DNA from: JASEHD01 sp964471945
GTDB lineage: Bacteria; Bacteroidota; Ignavibacteria; UBA10030; SZUA-254
Reading direction: 5' to 3'
DNA: 19,922 nucleotides
NCBI GenBank assembly: GCA_964471945.1
Contig: CAYYIJ010000042.1
Span: 1 to 19,922, forward strand
Below the pieces are notes generated by a model that was not told the DNA's origin, made no database searches, and was given only the letters and a program-made list of their open reading frames with translations. Of the stretch, positions 1-7,011 are shown in pieces. The number at the start of each line of letters is the position of its first letter. Positions within the stretch are counted from its first letter, which is position 1. The translations under genes and the position numbers were made by a program.

Positions 1-299
1 CGAAACTACCTGCTATGAAAATAGGGGCGAAAAACAGGAGTTATGTCCTGCGGCTTTGCTCAGCACCCAGCCTTCTCGTCATGCTGACATTCTTTTGGTC
101 GGCATCTAAGCCTAGCCAACTGAGGATTGCTCGGTTCAGATCCCGATCAGAAACATGTCGTCACGAAGTGACCCCTTCGTGGGAATGACGGGTTTGCAGT
201 ATTTTCATTCTCGGTGGTGAATGCCAGTTCATGAACGCTGATGTTACGTAGAACGATAGAATTTTTATCCGCATCACCATAAACGGTGACGCTATGCTA
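1..299. repeat. Gene-free left edge with dispersed GTCAT-type repeats and hairpins
   Basis: No convincing gene is visible here. The sequence contains small inverted repeats: CAGGA/TCCTG at 35-50, CACGAAG/CTTCGTG at 162-181 inside a segment that starts CGTCACGAAGTGACC and ends GGGAATGACGG, and GCATCACC/GGTGACGC at 271-292 (one G-U pair). The segment at about 78-192 resembles the dispersed GTCATGCTGA-type intergenic repeats at 17229-17345 and 19587-19800. The first 40 bases include a TAGGGGCGAAAAAC stretch that recalls the TTTAGGAGCGATATG stretch near 17405. I read this as repeat-derived spacer and not as coding DNA. Confidence 0.55.
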
Positions 300-326
300 A
301 AAACAAAATCGGATAAATCCGACTTT
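300..326 (-). terminator. Rho-independent terminator of the ruvB-PPC-aldehyde dehydrogenase unit
   Basis: On the minus strand the sequence reads AAGTCGGA, a short TTTA loop, then TCCGATTT, followed by a T-rich tail (TTGTTTTT). The stem has one G-U-type pair. It lies 15 bases beyond the stop codon of the aldehyde dehydrogenase gene, where an operon end is expected. Confidence 0.7.
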
Positions 327-340
327 GTAGTTACTACAAT

Positions 341-1984
341 TTAATGCTTGGAAAATTCCTTGATTATTCGATCAACTTCTTCTTCCGAAATTCCAGTTCC
401 TAATATCTTATCCGATTTTTCTTCCTTTACAATCTTCTCTTGAGACTTTCCTTGCGCAGGATGATGGGTTGCCTTCAATCGAATTCTCTCATCAATTTCT
501 TCCATCCAAGACTTTGATTGCACCGGTTTGGGTACTGATGATTTGATTGTCGAAAATTCTATCGGCTTTTGTTTGATCTCTTTTTTAATTATTGACCGGG
601 ATTTTATTGTTTCCGAAACATCGGATATGTTTATTGGTCGTGTCTCGAATGCCAATCGCTTTATATTGAACAGATGTTTTGCAGAAAGATTTTCAGAAAT
701 GATTGAACCGCCAAAGGTTCCAGGCCCCAGTGTGAGAGAAGGAAGAAGCTCGTTCGTATAACCAACAGCGCCAAGTGCGCCGACAGTATTCACAAGTACT
801 CTAAATGCTGGCTTCTCTAATGCGAACTTCATAATGATATCTTCATCCATCGAGTGAATTACCATCGTATGACCGAGTCCACCAAATTCCAACAGTTCAA
901 TACACCGCTCACATCCTTCCCGCCAATTATCCACAGTGTAAAATGAAAGAACGGGCGAGAGTTTCTCGTGCGAAAGCGGATACTCCTTTCCGACCCCCTG
1001 AAGCTCAACGACTAATACACGTATATCAGGAGGAACAGCGAGCCCTGCTTTCTGTGCAATATATGTTGCTGATTTACCAACAATACCAGGGTTCAAATCT
1101 CCTCGTTGATCAAACATTAATCGACTTAATCTTTCTTTATCATCACCATCAATAATGTGGCACTTGTGTCGTTTAAATTCTTCAATCACCGTATTCTTGA
1201 TTGCAATATCGACTATTACCGATGCTTCGGTTGAACAAAGGACACCGTTATCAAAAGTTTTACCGGTAACGATATCGGCGACTGCTTTCTTGATGTTGGC
1301 TGATTTCTCGATGTATGCCGGTACATTTCCCGGTCCAACACCAAAGGCAGGTTTCCCCGAGCTGTATGCCGCCTTCACCATTGCAGTACTGCCAGTGGCA
1401 AGTATGACTGCAACATCTTTGTGTTTCATTAAAGCATTTGTTGCTTCGATAGATGGAACACTTAAGCATTGTATCAATCCTTGAGGCGCGCCTGCCGCTT
1501 CGGCTGCTTGCAAGATAATATGTGCCGCTTCCATCGTACATTTTACTGCTTTTGGATGAGGACTTGCAACAATTGCGTTTCTTCCTTTCAGCGAGATGAT
1601 AGTTTTAAACATCATCGTTGATGTTGGGTTGGTCGATGGAATTAAAGCCACAACAACTCCCATCGGTTCGGCAATCTCAATAATCCGTTTATCGTTATCT
1701 TCTTGAATGACACCTACCGATCGTAAGTCTTTAATCGATTCCCAAACCCTTCGTGTTGAAAATTCGTTTTTCATTTTCTTGTCCTCGGGACGTCCGAAAC
1801 CGGTTTCCTCGTGTGCCATTCTTGCTAATCTTTCAGCAGCTTCATAACCTGCATCAGCTATTGCTTTAACGATACGGTCAACACGTATCTGGTCGTATGC
1901 ACGAAATTCTATTTGAGCTTGTTTGGCTTTTAGTACAAGCTCACGCATTTCTTGAATTGATTGTAGGTCTTTATCGAGTGTCAT
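341..1984 (-). CDS. CoA-acylating aldehyde dehydrogenase, EutE/PduP-like, with C-terminal encapsulation-like helix
   Basis: This enzyme would convert acetaldehyde or a related short aldehyde plus CoA and NAD+ to the acyl-CoA, or run in reverse. The ALDH core fills residues 1 to about 450. The substrate segment IPSTNP is at 115-120, the glycine-rich GVGPGN at 215-220, and the catalytic cysteine is C250 in FDNGVLCSTEAS. EutE and PduP are usually about 460-470 residues, but this protein has 547. The extra 95 residues are a Lys/Pro/Ser-rich linker with a short amphipathic patch at 492-505, then a terminal helix ISEEEVDRIIKEFSKH (532-547). Its Ile/Val/Ile/Ile/Phe residues fall on one face, as in microcompartment cargo peptides. 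The start has an AAGGA ribosome site about 9 bases upstream. The gene lies 49 bases after the PPC gene on the same strand. Family assignment is secure; targeting to a compartment is inferred. Confidence 0.93.
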   Translation of the reverse strand: MTLDKDLQSIQEMRELVLKAKQAQIEFRAYDQIRVDRIVKAIADAGYEAAERLARMAHEETGFGRPEDKKMKNEFSTRRVWESIKDLRSVGVIQEDNDKRIIEIAEPMGVVVALIPSTNPTSTMMFKTIISLKGRNAIVASPHPKAVKCTMEAAHIILQAAEAAGAPQGLIQCLSVPSIEATNALMKHKDVAVILATGSTAMVKAAYSSGKPAFGVGPGNVPAYIEKSANIKKAVADIVTGKTFDNGVLCSTEASVIVDIAIKNTVIEEFKRHKCHIIDGDDKERLSRLMFDQRGDLNPGIVGKSATYIAQKAGLAVPPDIRVLVVELQGVGKEYPLSHEKLSPVLSFYTVDNWREGCERCIELLEFGGLGHTMVIHSMDEDIIMKFALEKPAFRVLVNTVGALGAVGYTNELLPSLTLGPGTFGGSIISENLSAKHLFNIKRLAFETRPINISDVSETIKSRSIIKKEIKQKPIEFSTIKSSVPKPVQSKSWMEEIDERIRLKATHHPAQGKSQEKIVKEEKSDKILGTGISEEEVDRIIKEFSKH

Positions 1985-2033
1985 AATTATTTTCCTTCAC
2001 AAGAATAGATTCGATGCAGAGGTTGCTGAGTGT

Positions 2034-2468
2034 CTAAGATATATTTCCAGTCTTCCATAAAAATAAACTAGTTATCTCATCCAGGTCACGAACTAATTCT
2101 TCACCTTGATATTCGTCAATGAAAACTTCACACGCCCAGAGTTTTGTGCCAGCCATTAGATGCCCGCCGAATACTTTACCCTGTGGATCACTAATCAGAA
2201 TGTGAACATGTACGAATGGTTTGTCATCTCTGATGCTCACGTTTCCAGTTAGGTTTAAAATTTCCATTCCGCCATTATACTCCATCGAATTGTATTTTTT
2301 TGTTTTCTGATCATAGTAGGCAACTACAGCGTGAGTTGTAGCGCCAATACCATGAATTCGTCCACAACGAATGTTTTCTTTCTGAACAAATTTTGTAATC
2401 TCATCTAATAAATCAGCGCCGTAAGGGAACTGTCCGATTATTGTTCTCTTTATTTGGTAATCGGTCAT
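2034..2468 (-). CDS. PPC/DUF296-domain protein (PD1-like)
   Basis: The 144-residue product is a single PPC (plants and prokaryotes conserved, DUF296) domain. The diagnostic C-terminal half is clear: FVHVHI with H87 and H89, then the GGHL signature at 101-104. These histidines form a metal site in characterised prokaryotic members of the fold. The family is often annotated as DNA-binding by analogy with plant AT-hook proteins, but no AT-hook or other DNA-binding extension is present here. The biochemical role is unknown. The start codon is 3 bases after the ruvB stop, so the two genes are almost certainly cotranscribed. The aldehyde dehydrogenase follows after 49 bases. Confidence 0.85.
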   Translation of the reverse strand: MTDYQIKRTIIGQFPYGADLLDEITKFVQKENIRCGRIHGIGATTHAVVAYYDQKTKKYNSMEYNGGMEILNLTGNVSIRDDKPFVHVHILISDPQGKVFGGHLMAGTKLWACEVFIDEYQGEELVRDLDEITSLFLWKTGNIS

Positions 2469-2471
2469 TGG

Positions 2472-3548
2472 TCAATTGTCGTTTGTAAAAAAAGTGGGTT
2501 GTCGGGTTGACGATTTTTGATGTGTTATCTTGAAATGTTTATACACAAGCTCCGTCGCTTCACGTCCGCGCGGTGTGCGTTTTAAAAATCCTTCCTGTAT
2601 CAAGTACGGCTCGTACACTTCTTCAATTGTTCCGGGTTCTTCACCCACTGCAACCGCGAGTGTACTGATACCCACTGGTCCGCCGTTGTATTTCTCGATG
2701 ATTGTTGTGAGTATTCTTTTATCCATATCATCAAGCCCTAACTCGTCAACCTCTAACGCCTTAAGTGAATACTCAGCCACTTCTTTTGTGATAATGCTGT
2801 TTGAATGCTCAAGCTTTTTATCTGCTTGTGCAAAGTCGCGGCAGCGTTTTAGTAAACGATTTGCAATTCGGGGAGTTCCACGAGAGCGGCTTGCGATTTC
2901 TTTTGTTCCATCCGACTTAATTTCGATATTCAGAATTTTTGATGAGCGCTTGATGATTTTTTCGAGCGACTCTGCTGGATAATAATCGAGCCGGTTTGTA
3001 ACTCCGAACCGGGAGCGTAGTGGGGAAGAGAGAAGACCTGCTCGCGTTGTAGCTCCAACTAATGTAAAGTTTGGTAGATTGAGCTGAACACTTCTTGCAT
3101 TCGGTCCGCTATCGATTACAATGTCGATCTTGAAATCTTCCATCGCTGAGTAAAGGTATTCCTCAATGAGTGGATTCATGCGGTGAATTTCATCGATAAA
3201 GAGAACATCACCTGAGCTAAGATTTGTCAGAATACCGGCAAGGTTATACGGTTTATCGAGTGCAGGTCCCGATGTCGGTTTAATCTGCACACCCATCTCG
3301 TTTGCGATGATATATGCGAGTGTAGTTTTCCCCAAACCGGGCGGTCCGGTAAGAAGAACATGATCTAAGCTCTCGCCGCGTTTCTTTGCGGCGGCAATAA
3401 ATATTTTGAGATTATCGACTATCTTCTGCTGTCCTACGAAACCCTCGAATTGCAGAGGCCGCAGTGTTTGGTCGAATTCTATATCGTTATCAAGTCTTTC
3501 CGGTGTTGTTGGGTCTATCCGCCGAGGCGAGTCTATTCGTTTTGCCAT
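2472..3548 (-). CDS. ruvB: Holliday junction branch-migration ATPase RuvB
   Basis: RuvB is the hexameric AAA+ motor that, with RuvA, drives Holliday junction branch migration during recombinational repair. Counting from the chosen ATG, Walker A GPPGLGKTT is at 68-76, Walker B with DEIH at 119-122, sensor 1 GATTR at 165-169, and the arginine-finger segment PLRSRFG follows. The C-terminal winged helix includes ISTLAVAVGEEPGTIEEVYEP. A short extra tail of about 20 residues follows the usual end. I prefer the ATG at 3548 (MAKRIDSPRR) over an in-frame TTG at 3557. A TATATTTTG box lies only a few bases upstream, which would give a very short leader. No ruvA or ruvC is present in the window. Confidence 0.97.
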   Translation of the reverse strand: MAKRIDSPRRIDPTTPERLDNDIEFDQTLRPLQFEGFVGQQKIVDNLKIFIAAAKKRGESLDHVLLTGPPGLGKTTLAYIIANEMGVQIKPTSGPALDKPYNLAGILTNLSSGDVLFIDEIHRMNPLIEEYLYSAMEDFKIDIVIDSGPNARSVQLNLPNFTLVGATTRAGLLSSPLRSRFGVTNRLDYYPAESLEKIIKRSSKILNIEIKSDGTKEIASRSRGTPRIANRLLKRCRDFAQADKKLEHSNSIITKEVAEYSLKALEVDELGLDDMDKRILTTIIEKYNGGPVGISTLAVAVGEEPGTIEEVYEPYLIQEGFLKRTPRGREATELVYKHFKITHQKSSTRQPTFFTNDN

Positions 3549-3554
3549 TTGATA

Positions 3555-3563
3555 CAAAATATA
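3555..3563 (-). promoter_or_regulatory. Candidate -10/-7 promoter box for ruvB
   Basis: Read on the minus strand this is TATATTTTG, close to the Bacteroidota TAnnTTTG consensus. It ends 6 bases before the ATG of ruvB, so transcripts would be leaderless or nearly so. No convincing upstream element was found. Confidence 0.35.
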
Positions 3564-3584
3564 CAGAGAATGGAGATGAAGAGC

Positions 3585-3618
3585 AAAAAAAATATCTGTT
3601 AGGTGTATGACACTTAAC
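3585..3618 (-). terminator. Terminator of arsC
   Basis: On the minus strand GTTAAGTGT and ACACCTAAC pair around a CAT loop, with 8 of 9 positions matching. They are followed after a few bases by a run of eight T residues. The stem overlaps the arsC stop codon. This suggests arsC is a separate transcription unit from ruvB. Confidence 0.6.
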
Positions 3619-4033
3619 GGGGCTTTAAGTAATTGAGAATTTTTTCTTTCATATCATCTCGTGTTTTTCGAAACGCATCCATAATCTCTTCCTCGGAACC
3701 TCTTACACTGACAGGATCAGGAAAACCAATATGGACTTTTTTCCCAGCGCCTATCCAATTTGGGCATAAGTTTTCCTTATCGTCGCAGACTGTGATGACA
3801 AGATCAAATTCCTGTCCATTAAACTCGGCAACGCTTTTCGAGCGATGACCGGTTATATCTATCCCGATTTCTCGCATAACAACGATTGCATTAGGATGCA
3901 CAAAAGTTTCCACATTACCAGCCGATTCTACATCATAATAATTGCCAAGATAATGTCGGACTAATCCTTCCCCTATTTGACTGCGGCAAGAGTTAGCAAT
4001 ACATAGAAATAGGATACGTTTCTTTTGATTCAT
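3614..4033 (-). CDS. arsC: Thioredoxin-type arsenate reductase ArsC
   Basis: The 139-residue protein belongs to the low-molecular-weight protein tyrosine phosphatase fold. It has the P-loop CX5R as C11-I-A-N-S-C-R17. The redox pair C83 and C90 (CDDKENLC) and the catalytic aspartate D106 in FPDP match the spacing of the thioredoxin-coupled arsenate reductase of Staphylococcus (C10, C82, C89, D105). It would reduce arsenate to arsenite using a triple-cysteine relay. The two extra cysteines make a plain tyrosine phosphatase unlikely. No arsenite exporter or ArsR-type regulator lies nearby, so the pathway must be completed by genes elsewhere. It is transcribed away from the metal-uptake operon across a 400-base gap. 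Confidence 0.92.
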   Translation of the reverse strand: MNQKKRILFLCIANSCRSQIGEGLVRHYLGNYYDVESAGNVETFVHPNAIVVMREIGIDITGHRSKSVAEFNGQEFDLVITVCDDKENLCPNWIGAGKKVHIGFPDPVSVRGSEEEIMDAFRKTRDDMKEKILNYLKPR

Positions 4034-4213
4034 GATAGGAAATACCTTTTTTACTTTCTGATTTAATTATCTTTAGACCTTTCTAAGATAGAAAATCCAA
4101 TATATGAATACAAATGGTTGGCTTCGAGCTGGAAATATATCCGCCGCCGCGGACACATCCTCGTAAGCCAGAGGCGTACTCGTCAAGCACCATGGCAAAT
4201 TTTTATGTCATAT

Positions 4214-4287
4214 ATCTCGCAAAGCTCGCCAAGGTCGTAAAGAAAATGTTGTGTTCAAAAATCAAACCTTAGCGCTCTTTGCGAGAT
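4214..4287. repeat. Long imperfect inverted repeat of CGCAAAG type
   Basis: The left arm at 4214-4234 begins ATCTCGCAAAG. The right arm at 4267-4287 ends CTTTGCGAGAT. The two 21-base arms match at 18 positions and enclose a 32-base loop. CGCAAAG-rich intergenic repeats are common in environmental genomes of this kind, which is recalled knowledge. A transcript would fold into a strong stem-loop. Confidence 0.65.
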
Positions 4288-4319
4288 GTCTCTATTACTG
4301 ACTTTTCTCCACCAATTAC

Positions 4320-4344
4320 ATTTTCTAATGCATGATTAGGAATT
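4320..4344. promoter_or_regulatory. Candidate operator upstream of the metal-uptake operon
   Basis: The arms CTAAT and ATTAG flank a GCATG centre, and the outer bases extend the symmetry to 8 of 10 positions per side. The site lies about 90 bases before the first gene of the operon. Its size and AT-rich dyad are compatible with a Fur/Zur-family site, but it matches no specific consensus that I can confirm. Confidence 0.25.
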
Positions 4345-4372
4345 ATCGACACATTAGTTTAATTATTTATAG

Positions 4373-4396
4373 ATGCTTCGGACAGAATTGAAGCAT
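4373..4396. promoter_or_regulatory. Inverted repeat in the metal operon leader or promoter
   Basis: ATGCTTC and GAAGCAT form a perfect 7-base inverted repeat around a 10-base spacer, 37 bases before the start codon at 4434. It could be a regulator site or a leader hairpin. No T-run follows, so it is not a terminator. Confidence 0.3.
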
Positions 4397-4433
4397 TGTT
4401 GCAATTGAGGCAGATAATATTTATCTTTAAGCT

Positions 4434-4715
4434 ATGAAAAAGTTACTCCTAAGCTTACTTGTTTTATATCTTATAGTTTTATTAACTGGATTATCTATTC
4501 ATGACCATGCTGATAATTTAAAAGGACATGAAGATAACTGTCCTACCTGTCTTTTAGTGCGAACAATTCATAATGCTTTGGTTCTTCAGCAATCAATTAT
4601 TTTTATTCTGCAAATTCTGTTCGGTGTATCTTGCACCATCCTTATATTTTTTACCTATCCATCAATAAGCCTCTTACACACAAGAGCGCCCCCATTCCCA
4701 ATCCGTTACAATTAA
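4434..4715 (+). CDS. Small membrane protein with HxH and CxxC motifs, metal-operon associated
   Basis: I cannot name this 93-residue protein. It opens with a hydrophobic segment (residues 2-20) that could be a signal anchor. A short polar stretch follows with H23 and H25 (HDHADN), a further histidine near 32, and a C36-P-T-C39 pair. A second hydrophobic segment spans about 50-75, and a short basic Pro-rich tail ends the protein. The clustered His and Cys residues suggest transition-metal binding or sensing at the membrane surface. It lies 105 bases before the outer-membrane protein gene on the same strand, which supports a role in the same metal system. The start has no clear ribosome site, so the assignment of the exact start is moderate. 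Confidence 0.6.
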   Translation: MKKLLLSLLVLYLIVLLTGLSIHDHADNLKGHEDNCPTCLLVRTIHNALVLQQSIIFILQILFGVSCTILIFFTYPSISLLHTRAPPFPIRYN

Positions 4716-4736
4716 TTTAGATAGTTATAAAATTAT

Positions 4737-4777
4737 TGTCGTGTCTTGACGAGAAATTATATTCTCGCAATCCGACA
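4737..4777. promoter_or_regulatory. Nested inverted repeat before the outer-membrane protein gene
   Basis: An inner dyad CGAGAA/TTCTCG (4750-4767, six-base AT centre) sits inside an outer dyad TGTCG/CGACA (4737-4741 and 4773-4777). It lies 44 bases before the start codon at 4821. It may be an operator for a metal regulator, or a leader hairpin that protects or attenuates the message. No T-run follows. Confidence 0.35.
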
Positions 4778-4820
4778 TCTTTCGTTACTTAAATAAATTA
4801 TTTTTAAAGGAGAAACAGAC

Positions 4821-6101
4821 ATGAATAAGTTACCTTTTATTCTTATTGCTCTTAGTATTTTTATAAATGTAAATCTATCGGCTCAAACAGAACAACGATC
4901 GGGCGACAACCCGTTTTCACAATCTAAATTCGTCCCGGATATATCATTCATTCTCGATGTATCATATTTGTATCGCGATATAAAGAATGATGACTACAAT
5001 CTATTTGAGGTGCCGGGGTTGATTCACTCGGCTGAAGAAGAAGGGGCGCGTGGTCATGAACATCCGGAAATGAATTCAAGATCCGGTTTTAATCTTAATT
5101 ATGGTGAATTGGTTGTTGCCTCAACCGTGGATCCGTATTTTGATTTATTCGGAATATTCCATCTATCTTCTGAAGGATTTGGAATAGAAGAGGGTTATTT
5201 TTTAACACGCAGCTTACCGCTTGGATTTCAGATCAAAGGCGGAAAGTTTTTAAGCAGTATAGGACGAATAAACGAACAGCACGCGCATCAGTGGTCGTTC
5301 GCAAATATGCCACTCGTTTATAAATCTTTTTTTGGCTCTCACGGACTTAGTGAGATGGGTATGCAAATGAATTGGGTTGCGCCAACTGATTTTTATTTGA
5401 TGTTAGGTGGTGAACTGCTTCAAGGCAACAATGAAACAAGCTTTGGTGCAGACGGTTTTCAGGACCTTTCTGGCTCTATCAAAGTAAACAGCAGCAATGC
5501 TCCGAATCTTTACACAGGTTTTGTGAGGACATCGATTGATGTGGACGACCTTACAGTGCTTGCCGGCATATCAGGGGCTTTTGGAAAAAGCCGCTTGAAT
5601 CACGGCATCGATACGGATGCACCTGATGGTTATGCGATTTATGGAGACACAAAAATCCTGAATGCCAATCTAACATTGAAATATATTATTGAATCATATA
5701 GAGATATTACTTTTCAGACTGAGTTTCTTAACAGAATAACAAAAGGAGATTTATACTATAAAGATTCTATAGGAACTACTATGAAGGGAGATATTCATAA
5801 AGATCAATCGGGCTTGTATTCACAGTTAGTTTATAAATTTTCACAATACTGGAGGATCGGATTTCGATACGATCTTTTAATGAAAAATGAAATTGTTAGA
5901 AACAGCAATACGCTCGACCTACCGGATTTTATGCCTCAATTATCGAGTATGATAGAGTACAACCCAACCGAGTTTTCCCGGATCAGATTACAGTATAATC
6001 ACGATCGGACTAAATATCTCGAAGATACTCTAAAAATAAATAACGAAATATTGCTGCAAATCAATTTGGCAATTGGCGCTCACGGTGCACATTCGTTTTA
6101 A
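4821..6101 (+). CDS. Outer-membrane beta-barrel protein of a metal-uptake operon
   Basis: The 426-residue protein has a signal peptide (residues 1 to about 21, ending LSAQ). The body alternates short polar turns with amphipathic strands, for example YFDLFGIFHL, GFQIKGGKF and WRIGFRYDLL, and it ends in a terminal phenylalanine. These are marks of an outer-membrane barrel. Histidines are concentrated in exposed-looking segments, GHEHPE near residue 80 and NEQHAHQW near 155, which could help capture metal. No TonB box or plug domain is evident, so a porin-like channel is more likely than a TonB receptor. From memory, similar proteins are found beside ZnuA genes in other Gram-negative groups. AAGGAG precedes the ATG by about 9 bases. 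The ZnuA-like gene follows after 16 bases, so cotranscription is nearly certain. Confidence 0.8.
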   Translation: MNKLPFILIALSIFINVNLSAQTEQRSGDNPFSQSKFVPDISFILDVSYLYRDIKNDDYNLFEVPGLIHSAEEEGARGHEHPEMNSRSGFNLNYGELVVASTVDPYFDLFGIFHLSSEGFGIEEGYFLTRSLPLGFQIKGGKFLSSIGRINEQHAHQWSFANMPLVYKSFFGSHGLSEMGMQMNWVAPTDFYLMLGGELLQGNNETSFGADGFQDLSGSIKVNSSNAPNLYTGFVRTSIDVDDLTVLAGISGAFGKSRLNHGIDTDAPDGYAIYGDTKILNANLTLKYIIESYRDITFQTEFLNRITKGDLYYKDSIGTTMKGDIHKDQSGLYSQLVYKFSQYWRIGFRYDLLMKNEIVRNSNTLDLPDFMPQLSSMIEYNPTEFSRIRLQYNHDRTKYLEDTLKINNEILLQINLAIGAHGAHSF

Positions 6102-6117
6102 TTTGAAGGAGAAAAAC

Positions 6118-7011
6118 ATGAAAAATATAATGATCGTATTAATAAGTTTAATTCTTACAGGTTCAGTATTTGCAGATGGACTAAATGTTGTAACAACGTA
6201 TCCGTATATCGCAAGCATTGTAGAACAAATCGGTAAAGATAAGGTGAATGTTTTTGCGTTGGCGAATTGTGAATGGGATCCGCATACTATAATACCCAAG
6301 CCATCGTTCATTGCCAGACTTCGTAAGGCGGATATACTGATAATAAATGGAGCACAACTTGAAATCGGTTGGCTGCCGCCATTGATGCGGCAGGCGAATA
6401 ATTCTAAAATCCAAGTAGGCACACCGGGAATACTCGATTTGTCGAAACATGTCGAGTTAATGGAGGTTCCTGCATCCATCTCTCGTGTGCAAGGCGATGT
6501 TCATCCCGATGGAAATCCCCACTTCCATTTGGATTTTATGAACATTCCCAAAATCTCTAAAGCTATTGCTCATAAATTATCGGAAATCGATCCTGTTAAT
6601 AAAGTAACCTATGAACATAATAACAACGCATTTCTCGAAAAATTTTATCAGAAGGAAAAAGAATGGAGTGCGGCATTAGAAAAACTCAAGGATACGAAGG
6701 TAATTGAATACCATAAGATTTTTGATTACTTGCTCCGAAGAGCCGGTCTTCAACTTGCGGGAACAATCGAACCCGTGCCGGGAATTTCTCCAACATCGCG
6801 TCATATCGAGGCGTTGGAGAAAATAATTTCTTCAAACGATGTAAAATTTATTCTGCAAGACGTTTATCATCCGGATGATGCTTCAAAATATCTCTCATCG
6901 AAATACAAGATTAAATTGATAATTATACCCCATGACACAGGAACTGCGAGTAATACAAATAATATCTTTGAATTTTATGATGAAATTGTAAGGAGATTGA
7001 CCGGTGACTGA
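6118..7011 (+). CDS. znuA: Metal ABC transporter solute-binding protein, ZnuA-like
   Basis: This 297-residue protein (cluster A-I family) would bind Zn2+ or Mn2+ in the periplasm and pass it to the membrane permease. The signal peptide is residues 1 to about 19 (ending VFAD). Candidate ligands in family order are H56 in WDPHT, H135 or H137 in NPHFHLD, H199 in EYHKIFDYL and D273 in PHDTG. The His-rich loop typical of dedicated zinc binders such as E. coli ZnuA is absent, so zinc and manganese cannot be separated. I chose the ATG at 6118 because of the AAGGAG 6-7 bases upstream. A longer frame from 6073 would overlap the preceding gene and hide the signal peptide. The stop overlaps the permease start by 8 bases. 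Confidence 0.9.
   Translation: MKNIMIVLISLILTGSVFADGLNVVTTYPYIASIVEQIGKDKVNVFALANCEWDPHTIIPKPSFIARLRKADILIINGAQLEIGWLPPLMRQANNSKIQVGTPGILDLSKHVELMEVPASISRVQGDVHPDGNPHFHLDFMNIPKISKAIAHKLSEIDPVNKVTYEHNNNAFLEKFYQKEKEWSAALEKLKDTKVIEYHKIFDYLLRRAGLQLAGTIEPVPGISPTSRHIEALEKIISSNDVKFILQDVYHPDDASKYLSSKYKIKLIIIPHDTGTASNTNNIFEFYDEIVRRLTGD

Larger units (their letters stand above)
4034..4433. other. Divergent intergenic region with repeats and inverted repeats
   Basis: This 400-base gap separates the divergent arsC gene and the metal operon. No gene is visible. A GC-rich patch at about 4140-4200 stands out from its AT-rich surroundings. It is followed by a long imperfect inverted repeat built on ATCTCGCAAAG (4214-4287). 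Nearer the plus-strand operon are two short inverted repeats (4320-4344 and 4373-4396) that could be operator sites. Promoters for both flanking genes should lie here, but I could not place them. Confidence 0.6.

Noticed and set aside
2530..2982. 150-codon plus-strand open frame opposite ruvB
   Set aside because: It lies wholly antisense to a secure ruvB gene, is Ser/Ile-rich without family features, and has no ribosome site or partner gene.
3614..4033. Low-molecular-weight protein tyrosine phosphatase as the identity of arsC
   Set aside because: The extra cysteines C83 and C90 with seven-residue spacing match the arsenate reductase relay, which plain phosphatases lack.
6030..6479. 149-codon minus-strand open frame across the porin end and znuA start
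   Set aside because: It overlaps two coding regions with strong signal peptide and ribosome-site support on the other strand.
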